NCBI RefSeq assembly: GCF_037404875.1
Contig: NZ_JBBELO010000033.1
Location: forward strand, 310,001 to 374,000
Direction: 5' to 3'
Source: Orlajensenia sp037404875
Lineage (GTDB): Bacteria; Actinomycetota; Actinomycetes; Actinomycetales; Microbacteriaceae
Length of the DNA stretch: 64,000 nucleotides
How positions within the stretch are numbered: position 1 is the stretch's first letter; every line of letters starts with the position of its first letter. Positions 1-6,981 of this stretch are shown piece after piece. Position numbers and translations under genes: made by a program. The notes beneath the pieces were generated by a model that saw nothing but the letters and a program-made list of their open reading frames with translations, did not search any database and was not told where the DNA came from.

Positions 1-259
1 CGCGCTGTGGGACCGCTGCCTGGGTCGCGCGCTCGAGCGCGCTCCCGACGTGGACCTCGAGTTCCTCGGCCGCTCGTTCGAGCTCGCCGGGGGCGGCATC
101 CGTTCTGCCGCGGTCACGGCCGCGTACCTCGCTGCCGCCGACGGTGCCGTCGTACGGATGCTGCACCTCGTGCTCGCGGTCGAGCGCGAATACCGCAAGC
201 TCGGCCGGCTCGTGGTGGAGCGCGAATTCGGCGCCTTCTGGCAGGAGGTGTCCGCGTGA
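1..259 (+). CDS. C-terminal end of an AAA+ ATPase of the eCIS locus (partial)
   Basis: The reading frame is open from base 2 and stops at 257-259, so only the last ~85 residues are here. The tail carries FELAGGGIRSAAVTAAYLAA, which resembles the small helical lid (sensor-2 side) of AAA+ ATPases that accompany extracellular contractile injection systems. The family is thought to help assembly or remodelling of the particle. The Walker motifs lie upstream of the window and cannot be checked. It is co-directional with the DUF4157 gene that follows after 162 bp. Assignment rests on the motif and on the neighbours. Confidence 0.7.
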   Translation, partial: ALWDRCLGRALERAPDVDLEFLGRSFELAGGGIRSAAVTAAYLAAADGAVVRMLHLVLAVEREYRKLGRLVVEREFGAFWQEVSA

Positions 260-302
260 GCCGCCATCCGGCCCCGCCGTCGGGCCCCCACCTTTCTTCT
301 TC

Positions 303-404
303 GCCGTTGAACTATTTGGTGCCCGTTGATCCGCCTGTAGCGGCTCAACGGCGACGAAATGGTTCAACGGCGGAAGGTGTCGTGAAGCAATGCGTCGTGA
401 AGCA
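303..404. promoter_or_regulatory. Inverted and direct repeats ahead of the DUF4157 gene
   Basis: GCCGTTGAAC at 303-312 is matched by its inverse GTTCAACGGC at 362-371. Between them lies a hairpin at 324-350 with arms CGTTGA and TCAACG and an inner CCGC/GCGG pair. GTCGTGAAGCA is repeated exactly at 379-389 and 394-404. A Shine-Dalgarno-like GGAGG at about 411-415 follows. The pattern could be an operator or mRNA structure controlling the DUF4157/effector pair. Function is inferred only from position. Confidence 0.45.
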
Positions 405-421
405 GGAAATGGAGGTGCGTC

Positions 422-1165
422 ATGCACACGCACGATTTCGACGGACTCGACCTCGAGGTCGGCCGTCGCGGTAAAGAGGGAGCCGGGCCCGAACAGGCCG
501 GTCTCGCCGGCGTGGCCGAGCACCGGCCCGACGTGCTCGGCCGCAGCGGCCTGCTGCAGTTGCAGCGGGATGCCGGCAACGAGGCGGTGAGCGACCTCGT
601 CGAACAGCAGCGGTCGCCGGTGCTCGACGTCGTGAATTCCGGCGGCGGTACGCCGCTGCAGGCCGACGTGCGGGCCGACATGGAAGGCCGGCTGGGCGCC
701 GACTTCTCCGACGTGCGGGTGCACACGGGGTCCGACGCCCACGAGTCGGCGCGGTCGGTGGGCGCTCACGCCTATACGGTCGGCACCAACGTCGTGTTCC
801 AGCGCGATGCCTTCGACCCCTCGTCGGATGCGGGCCGCACGACCCTCGCGCACGAACTGACCCACGTCATCCAGCAGCGCTCCGGACCGGTCGACGGCAC
901 GCCGACCGCCTCGGGAGTGAGCGTGAGCAATCCGGGTGATCGGTACGAGAGGGCGGCCGCGGAGAACGCCACCCGGGTCATGAGCGCCGCGGCGCCGGCG
1001 GCAGCGTCCGCGGCACCTGTGCAGCGCGACTCGGCCGGTGCGGATGCCGGCGCCTCGGTGCAGCGCGCCCAGGCGACCGAGGAGGATGAAGAGGAATCGC
1101 TGCAGGGCTCCTTCGTACAGCGTGAGGAGGCGCCGACGGAGGAAGACGAAGAACTCGGCGCCTGA
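422..1165 (+). CDS. DUF4157 (eCIS core domain) protein with HELTH metallopeptidase-like motif
   Basis: 247 residues. The DUF4157 domain spans about residues 78-160 and ends with HELTH at 144-148, the HExxH zinc motif typical of the family, in context LAHELTHVIQQ. DUF4157 is the domain most closely linked with eCIS particles and their cargo. Residues 44-60 carry the LQRDAGNEAV motif, also present in the next gene. The C-terminal third is disordered, with three VQR triplets among acidic runs. The ATG at 422 is chosen because GGAGG lies just upstream. The next gene begins 9 bp after the stop. Likely role: cargo adaptor or cargo processing; whether it is a working protease is unknown. Confidence 0.88.
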   Translation: MHTHDFDGLDLEVGRRGKEGAGPEQAGLAGVAEHRPDVLGRSGLLQLQRDAGNEAVSDLVEQQRSPVLDVVNSGGGTPLQADVRADMEGRLGADFSDVRVHTGSDAHESARSVGAHAYTVGTNVVFQRDAFDPSSDAGRTTLAHELTHVIQQRSGPVDGTPTASGVSVSNPGDRYERAAAENATRVMSAAAPAAASAAPVQRDSAGADAGASVQRAQATEEDEEESLQGSFVQREEAPTEEDEELGA

Positions 1166-1174
1166 GATATCCGC

Positions 1175-3787
1175 ATGCCGCCCACCCCCGCAGATGCATC
1201 GCACGAGCAGTCGGCGACCCTCGGCGTCGCCCGACCGGCCGCGTCCGCGCGCTCCGAGGGAGGGTCGGCAGCGGCATCCGCTGTCGGTGGCCGGTTGGTC
1301 GCACTGCAGCGCGCGAGCGGAAACCACGCCGTGGCCGCCCTCGTGGCTTCGCGGCTGAAGGTGCCGGGTACGGAAGCGGTCGTTCAGCGCGATGACGAGA
1401 AGAAGACCTTCGGCGAGGTACTCGAGGGCGACGACCCCGACGCTCTGAAGCCGTTCCGGCCGTTCCCGCCACTGTCCGTGCCCCAGCTGCGCAAGATCTG
1501 CCGACTGGTGATCGACAAGAACCGCTGGGTCGGGCCAGACGACGAGGTCACCATCGAATCAGCCTGGCGGGCCGTTGCGGGGGACCGCTCGCACCTCGAG
1601 GAGAGCGACTGGGCGCTCTGGAAGGAGTGCGACAACTACGGCGCCGAGATGGCCCTCATCCCGTGGATGCGCGATTTGCGCACGACGTTCGCCGACCGGG
1701 TCAGGGAGTCGGCGACCACGAGCGTCGACAAGAACTCCGCAGCCATCACGGCGGAGGCCAAGCGGCTCGGCATCGCCGTGGACGGCAGCCCGGTGCAGCC
1801 CTCGGCGCAGGCCGATGAGGCCGTCGCCCAGCAACGCGGCGTCGCCATGCAGATTCGGGATGCCAATGCCAAGCTCAAGCAGCTGCGCACCATCCCGGTG
1901 GGGTACGGGCCGCCCAGCTGGGGCACCGCCGGCGGGGGAAAGGCGCCGGCCCTTCCACCCGGCGGAACGCCCGACATCGAGCCGAAGAAGATCGCGACCT
2001 TCGATCCCGACAAGCCGCCTCTCGAGCGCTCGGACCCCGACCCCAACCCGGGCGCCGGAATCGGCAAGTACGAGGCCGTCAAGGCTGTGCACGAGTCGAT
2101 CACCACGGCTGTCGGCGAGTTGCTCAACGCCAATCCGGCTCTGTACGCCATGGCGGCTCGGGGCGGAACGGATGCCGCCCTCGAGGGCAGCACGGATGCG
2201 GTGCGGGCGAAGATGTCCGAGGCGCTGCTCGACGTGATGCGCAACGCCACGAAGACGCGCTCCGACATCCAGGACCGCTCTCTGAGTTTCAGCGAGATGC
2301 AGCCCGTTCACCGCACGGTGTTGGCAGGCGATCCGCAGTTCCGCGACGGTTTCTCGAAGAAGGTCGCGGCCGACTATGTGACCGAGGAGGGCGGGGCCGA
2401 AGCCGCGGCGAGCAAGCTCGTGAGCCTGCTGACCATCGCGCTCATCACGACTGTTGAGGTGGCATCGGGCGGAACCGCGACGCCTGTGGTGGGGGCGCTC
2501 ATCAGCCTCGCCGCATCCGCCGGTACGACAGCGGCCAGCTGGAACGACTGGAGCAAGCTCGAAGCTGCGGCGAAGTCGACCGTGAGCGACAAGAACGCGA
2601 TCGTCACCCAGGACCAGGCGGATGCCGCCCAACTCGGCGCCCTCATCTCGACGGCGGCCGCCCTGCTCGACGTCTACGGCGTCGGCAAGGCCGTCAAGGC
2701 CGCGTCGACCGCGAGCAAGGCGGCGGTGTCCGCCCTCGAGGGACGGGTCTCGGATGCGGCGGCCTTGCGCAAGGTGGCCCAGGGCGCTGCGGTCGCCGAT
2801 GCGCGCGCCGTGGTGACGCGCTCGGTCGATTCCATCGGACCCGCGGCCACCGCGAAGGCGTTCGGCAACTGGCAGAAGCTCGTGGGAACCGCCGAGCCGG
2901 GCGCCGTGGCCAAGCTCACCGGCTGGCGGACGGGCGTCTTCCAGGCGGCCGAGGCCAGTGCGGTGAAGGCCGCAGCCGGGCAGGAGGGGTCGGCCGCGCG
3001 CGCCGCACTCGCCATCGCGAGCGGCATCGAACAGGCGGCCATGGGCGAGGCCCTCGATGCCGTCATCGAGATCATCGGCGGAGGCGGCAGCGAGGAGATG
3101 GGGTACGTGGGATTCGGCGGCAAGGCTGCCGACTTCAGCGCCGCGATCAACGCGCAGGTCGAGTCCATGGCACCCGCCTCACCGGTGCAGAAGAGCCTGC
3201 AGCGCAGCATGGTCGAGATCGTCGAGGTGCCCTTCAGCGAGCTCAAGCTCGCCTCGATGTCGCCTGCCGAATTCGAGCGCATCATCCGGCAGGGCAGCGC
3301 ATCCGGCTACTTCAGCCAGCAGGGGTTGCCCCGCATGACGGTGATCGACGCCAAGCTGCACGGCGGTGGCCACGGCTACGACGGTCTCGGCATCGCGAAG
3401 CAGGGCGACCTCATCCAGCTCTACAACCTCGAGTGCAAGCACATCGCGGGCGACTCGAACCACGTGCCCTCGCTGAGCGCGACCGACTTCGGCACCCAGG
3501 GTGGGCTGCGGTGGAACGAGTCGAAGGCGCGCTCGCTGCTGCACGCCGACAACCCCTTCGCCGAGGAGACCCGGGCGATGCTCACGAAGGCGCTGAAGCA
3601 GCGCGTGGGCGCCTTCGACGAGCGCATCCTGGAAGACACGCTCGCGGGAGCGCTGCGGCGTTCGCACTTCTACGCGTTCGCTCCGGTGTGGGCGAAGACG
3701 GAGCACCTCCTCGCCCAGATGCGGGGGCTCGCCAGTTCGGGCCTGTCGGTCGGCAAGCTCATCCGGGTGAAGCCGCGCGGCTGGTGA
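1175..3787 (+). CDS. Candidate eCIS effector with C-terminal PD-(D/E)xK-like nuclease domain
   Basis: 870 residues. The N-terminus is low complexity, then LQRASGNHAV (44-53) repeats the motif of the DUF4157 protein, followed by a VQR triplet near residue 70. The middle is helical and Ala-rich, with a hydrophobic stretch at roughly 410-450 rich in Leu, Ile and Val that could insert in a membrane. The C-terminus reads HGYDGLG, then YNLECKHI, placing D736, E753 and K755 in the D...ExK arrangement of PD-(D/E)xK nucleases. Position directly after DUF4157 and before the structural operon fits cargo. No immunity gene is seen. The nuclease call is a motif-level inference; the cargo role is inferred from context. 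Confidence 0.65.
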   Translation: MPPTPADASHEQSATLGVARPAASARSEGGSAAASAVGGRLVALQRASGNHAVAALVASRLKVPGTEAVVQRDDEKKTFGEVLEGDDPDALKPFRPFPPLSVPQLRKICRLVIDKNRWVGPDDEVTIESAWRAVAGDRSHLEESDWALWKECDNYGAEMALIPWMRDLRTTFADRVRESATTSVDKNSAAITAEAKRLGIAVDGSPVQPSAQADEAVAQQRGVAMQIRDANAKLKQLRTIPVGYGPPSWGTAGGGKAPALPPGGTPDIEPKKIATFDPDKPPLERSDPDPNPGAGIGKYEAVKAVHESITTAVGELLNANPALYAMAARGGTDAALEGSTDAVRAKMSEALLDVMRNATKTRSDIQDRSLSFSEMQPVHRTVLAGDPQFRDGFSKKVAADYVTEEGGAEAAASKLVSLLTIALITTVEVASGGTATPVVGALISLAASAGTTAASWNDWSKLEAAAKSTVSDKNAIVTQDQADAAQLGALISTAAALLDVYGVGKAVKAASTASKAAVSALEGRVSDAAALRKVAQGAAVADARAVVTRSVDSIGPAATAKAFGNWQKLVGTAEPGAVAKLTGWRTGVFQAAEASAVKAAAGQEGSAARAALAIASGIEQAAMGEALDAVIEIIGGGGSEEMGYVGFGGKAADFSAAINAQVESMAPASPVQKSLQRSMVEIVEVPFSELKLASMSPAEFERIIRQGSASGYFSQQGLPRMTVIDAKLHGGGHGYDGLGIAKQGDLIQLYNLECKHIAGDSNHVPSLSATDFGTQGGLRWNESKARSLLHADNPFAEETRAMLTKALKQRVGAFDERILEDTLAGALRRSHFYAFAPVWAKTEHLLAQMRGLASSGLSVGKLIRVKPRGW

Positions 3788-3813
3788 GCGCTGGCGCGCT
3801 TCGCGCTGCCGGC

Positions 3814-3930
3814 CCCGCAGTTTCGCTGGGTTGCGTCACGCCGAGCCCGCAATGGATGTGGGTGTTGCGGGCTCACGACCCACCGTTTCTGCGGGTTGGG
3901 TTCCCTTCGACAGGCTCAGGGAACGGCTCC
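3814..3930. repeat. 117-bp direct repeat, copy 1
   Basis: Imperfect direct repeat running from CCCGCAGTTTCG to GGGAACGGCTCC. It differs from copy 2 at only about ten positions over the same length. It ends in a self-complementary unit (GGTTCCCTTCGACAGG followed by CTCAGGGAACGG) resembling the REP-like palindromes found elsewhere in the window. Confidence 0.85.
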
Positions 3931-4070
3931 TTAGGAACCCTGCCATCCGCTCGGCGCTTGGGTTCCCTTCGACAGGCTCAGGGAACGGTTTCCGGGGAAC
4001 CCGCCCGTCCGCTCGCTGAGCTTGTCGAAGCGCGGTGACGGCGTCTACGAGTGCCGCGTGCGGCATCGAT

Positions 4071-4187
4071 CCCGCAGTTTCGGTGCGTTGCCTCACGCCG
4101 AGCCCGCAATGGATGCGGGTGTCCCGGGCTCGCAACCCACCGTTTCTGCGGGTTGGGTTCCCTTCGACAGGATCAGGGAACGGCTCC
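4071..4187. repeat. 117-bp direct repeat, copy 2
   Basis: Second copy of the block at 3814-3930, same length and orientation, 257 bp downstream. The pair brackets a segment that recombination could delete or duplicate, next to the effector gene. Confidence 0.85.
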
Positions 4188-4353
4188 CGGAGAACGCAGC
4201 CATCCGCTCGCAACGCGCGCCGCGAAGCGCGGCCCGCACCGTGCCCCATCGTGCAGCCAACGCTTCCCCCGCGGCAGGCCGCGCAGACTGAGGGCGCCCT
4301 CGGCATCCGTTCGATGCTTGCAGCACGCATGCAGTTCATCGAAGGAGCAGCCG

Positions 4354-5916
4354 ATGCCCACCTATCTTTCACCCGGTGTATATGTGCAGGAGATCGACGC
4401 CGCGACGCGGCCGATCGAGGGCGTCGGCACCGCGGTCGCCGCATTCATCGGGCTCGCCCCGACCGGCCCTGAGAACTCTCCGACCCTCGTGTCCAACTGG
4501 ACGCAGTACGTCGAGCAGTTCGGCGGGCTCTACCCCGGTTCCTACCTCGCGTACGCCGTCTACGGCTACTTCCTCAACGGAGGCGGCAACTGCTACATCG
4601 TGCGGATCGGCACGGCGGCGGCCAGCGCCAAGGGGAGTCGCCGGGAGGCCAAGCCCGTATCGGCGGAGCCGCAGCAACTCACGATCGGCAACTACCGGCT
4701 GATCGCCAAGAACGCCTCGCCGAACGCCAAGCCCGTGAAGGTCGAGATCGGTGCGGCCGACGGCGAGAACCCACCCGACGACGAGTTCAAGCTCACCGTC
4801 GTGGTCGAGGGCCGCCAGCCCGAGGTCTGGGGCAACCTGTCCACGAAGCCGGGCAACGACAACTACGTCGTCACCAAGCTGTCGTCGGAGTCCAAGCTGC
4901 TCACCGCGGAAGAGGCCGCCCCCTCGACACCGCCCGTGAAGCCGGCCGTCGGAACGTTCGACCTCGCGGTGCCCGAACCGGCACCCGAGCCGCTCGCCCT
5001 CGACAAGCTGTCGGCCGCGAACTACATCGGCGACGCCGCGGAGCGCACCGGCTTCAGCGGCCTCGAAGAGATCGAAGACATCACCATGGTGTCGGTTCCC
5101 GACCTCATGGCCGCCTACGAAGCGGGTGCCATCGACCTCGAGACGGTCAAGGCCGTGCAACTGGCGGTGATCGCGCACTGCGAGCTCATGGGCGACCGGA
5201 TGGCGATCCTCGATCCCCCTCCCGGCCTGAACGCCCAGGAGATCGGCGACTGGCGGCGCAACGGCGCCGGCTACGACTCCAAGTTCGCCGCCCTCTACTA
5301 CCCGTGGGTGAAGGTGCTCGACCCGATCACCGGAACCAACCGCTTCGTGCCGCCGTCGGGTCACCTCGCCGGCATCTGGGCCCGCAACGACTCCGAACGC
5401 GGCGTCTTCAAGGCGCCGGCGAACGAGATCATCCGCGGCGCGGTCGCTGTGCAGACCCAACTCACCCGCACGGAGCAGGAACTGCTCAACCCCATCGGCA
5501 TCAACGCCCTGCGGTTCTTCCCGGGCCGCGGCATCCGTGTCTGGGGAGCCCGCACGCTCTCGAGCGATCCGGCCTGGCGCTACATCAACATCCGTCGGCT
5601 GTTCAACTACATCGAGAAGTCGGTGCTGAACGCCACCCAGTTCGCGGTCTTCGAGCCCAACGACCCCGCCCTGTGGGGCAAGCTGCGCCGCTCGATCTCG
5701 TCGTTCCTCATCGGGGAGTGGCGCAAGGGCGCGCTGTTCGGCCGCACTCCGGAAGAGGCCTTCTACGTCAAGTGCGACGACGAGACCAACCCCGCGGATG
5801 TGATCGACTCCGGCCAGGTGGTCTGCCAGATCGGCATCGCTCCGGTGAAGCCCGCGGAATTCGTGGTCTTCGAACTCTCGCAATTCTCCGGTGGCACCAG
5901 CCTCGTCACCGAATGA
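4354..5916 (+). CDS. eCIS contractile tail sheath protein
   Basis: 520 residues, normal for a sheath subunit. It begins MPTYLSPGVYVQEIDAATRP, the signature N-terminus of phage-tail-like sheath proteins, and has the conserved C-terminal half with LNPIGINALR, FPGRGIRVWGARTLS and WRYINIRRL. It polymerises around the inner tube and contracts to drive the tube and spike into the target. The frame is open further upstream, but ATG 4354 is chosen for its GAAGGAG ribosome binding site and the canonical N-terminus. It is the first gene of the structural operon; the tube gene follows after 20 bp. Only one sheath paralogue is present in the window. Confidence 0.95.
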   Translation: MPTYLSPGVYVQEIDAATRPIEGVGTAVAAFIGLAPTGPENSPTLVSNWTQYVEQFGGLYPGSYLAYAVYGYFLNGGGNCYIVRIGTAAASAKGSRREAKPVSAEPQQLTIGNYRLIAKNASPNAKPVKVEIGAADGENPPDDEFKLTVVVEGRQPEVWGNLSTKPGNDNYVVTKLSSESKLLTAEEAAPSTPPVKPAVGTFDLAVPEPAPEPLALDKLSAANYIGDAAERTGFSGLEEIEDITMVSVPDLMAAYEAGAIDLETVKAVQLAVIAHCELMGDRMAILDPPPGLNAQEIGDWRRNGAGYDSKFAALYYPWVKVLDPITGTNRFVPPSGHLAGIWARNDSERGVFKAPANEIIRGAVAVQTQLTRTEQELLNPIGINALRFFPGRGIRVWGARTLSSDPAWRYINIRRLFNYIEKSVLNATQFAVFEPNDPALWGKLRRSISSFLIGEWRKGALFGRTPEEAFYVKCDDETNPADVIDSGQVVCQIGIAPVKPAEFVVFELSQFSGGTSLVTE

Positions 5917-5936
5917 CCCATCACTAGGAGGACACC

Positions 5937-6383
5937 ATGCCACTCGCCGACGCCTTCGACTCCGCACCGGCCTACGGCTTCACCGTCACCATCGACAGTG
6001 TCGAGATACCCAAGGTCATCGAGGTCTCGGGGCTCAAGAACGAGGTCGACAAGATCGAGCTCAAGCAGCAGACCAAGGATGGCAAGTACATCGTGCGCCA
6101 GCTCATCGGCCGCCCCAAGGCGGGCGAGTTCACGGTGACGCGCGGTCTCACCGACAGCAAGACCGTCACCGACTGGCTCAAGGTCGTGATGGAAGGCGAC
6201 GTGGCCGGTGCCCGCAAGACGGCATCCGTCGCCCTGCTCGACTACAAGGGCGAGACGCTGAAGACCTACGAGTTCAAGAACTGCTGGGTACGCAGCGTCG
6301 AGCTCAACTCCCTCAAGGCCGGTGCGGCCGAGCAGGCGACCGAGAAGTTCACCGTCTGCTACGACGAGTCGACGGTGTCGTGA
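5937..6383 (+). CDS. eCIS inner tube protein (gp19-like)
   Basis: 148 residues, typical of T4 gp19/Hcp-fold tube proteins. The sequence FTVTIDSVEIPKVIEVSGLK and the later WLKVVMEGD and ATEKFTVCYDE segments match the family. It stacks as hexamer rings inside the sheath. An AGGAGG ribosome binding site lies just before ATG 5937. The stop overlaps the start of the next gene by one base, indicating translational coupling. Confidence 0.93.
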   Translation: MPLADAFDSAPAYGFTVTIDSVEIPKVIEVSGLKNEVDKIELKQQTKDGKYIVRQLIGRPKAGEFTVTRGLTDSKTVTDWLKVVMEGDVAGARKTASVALLDYKGETLKTYEFKNCWVRSVELNSLKAGAAEQATEKFTVCYDESTVS

Positions 6384-6823
6384 TGCAACGGGTCATCGCC
6401 ACGCGCCCGAGCACAACGGATGCGCCGGAGTCGCCGGCCGCAGACGACGGGGTGATGCGCACCGAGTTCGCGTTCGAGCTGCCGCGAGGCTACCTCGGAC
6501 CGGACGGCCGGGTGCACCGCCGCGGTGTGATGCGCCTGGCGACGGCCCGCGACGAGCTGCTGCCGCTGTACGACGCCCGGGTTCAGGAGAACGCGGCCTA
6601 CACGACCGTGGTTCTGCTGGCCCGGGTGATCACCTCGCTCGGCGAGCTCGGCCACGTCGACGGCTCGGTGATCGAGAACATGTTCGCCTCCGACGTCGCC
6701 TTCCTGCAGGACTTCTACCGCCGCATCAACGCCGAGGGCCACACCCGCATCGCGGTGACGTGCCCGGAGTGCTCGCACCAGTTCACGGCCGATCTCGCGG
6801 GTGGGCGCCTGGGGGAATCATGA
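6383..6823 (+). CDS. eCIS tail-assembly chaperone-like protein
   Basis: 146 residues. It contains TEFAFELPRGYLGPDGRVHR, then ARDELLPLYDARVQENAAY, and ends with a CPEC pair (CPECSHQF). Proteins of this size and pattern lie directly after the tube gene in many eCIS loci and are described as hub or tail assembly chaperones. The ATG overlaps the tube gene's stop (TGATG). The single CxxC could be half of a metal site. Function is assigned by synteny and pattern, not by a catalytic motif. Confidence 0.75.
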   Translation: MQRVIATRPSTTDAPESPAADDGVMRTEFAFELPRGYLGPDGRVHRRGVMRLATARDELLPLYDARVQENAAYTTVVLLARVITSLGELGHVDGSVIENMFASDVAFLQDFYRRINAEGHTRIAVTCPECSHQFTADLAGGRLGES

Positions 6824-6978
6824 CGTACGCGGCCGACCGCATCCATGAGGAGGTCGCGTACGTCGCCTATCACTTCCATTGGTCGCTCGAGGACATCCTC
6901 GACATGGAGCACCCGACGCGCCTGCGCTACGTGCACGAGATCGCGGCCATCAACACCCGACTCTCCGAGGAGCGCTGA
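6820..6978 (+). CDS. Small conserved eCIS protein (DUF6760-like)
   Basis: 52 residues, overlapping the previous gene by 4 bases (ATGA). The sequence includes HEEVAYVAYHFHWSLEDIL and DMEHPTRLRYVHEI. Short proteins of this type (DUF6760, named from memory) sit between the chaperone and the long disordered protein in related clusters. It is probably soluble and helical. No biochemical function is known to me. Confidence 0.75.
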   Translation: MTYAADRIHEEVAYVAYHFHWSLEDILDMEHPTRLRYVHEIAAINTRLSEER

Positions 6979-6981
6979 GCC

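Larger units (their letters stand above)
3788..4353. other. 566-bp gene-free spacer filled with repeats
   Basis: No convincing gene is present between the effector and the sheath. Apparent reading frames follow the repeats and show no domain. The stretch contains two copies of a 117-bp block (3814-3930 and 4071-4187) and, between them, further TTCGACAGGCTCAGGGAAC-type palindromic units (around 3961-3988, with an inverted TGAGCTTGTCGAAG form near 4017-4030). GAAGGAG at 4341-4347 is the ribosome binding site of the sheath gene. The structural operon's promoter should lie here, but no clear -10/-35 pair stands out. Confidence 0.6.

Noticed and set aside
4369..5967. Long minus-strand frame opposite the sheath gene
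   Set aside because: No family match; the plus-strand sheath is certain. Shadow frame.
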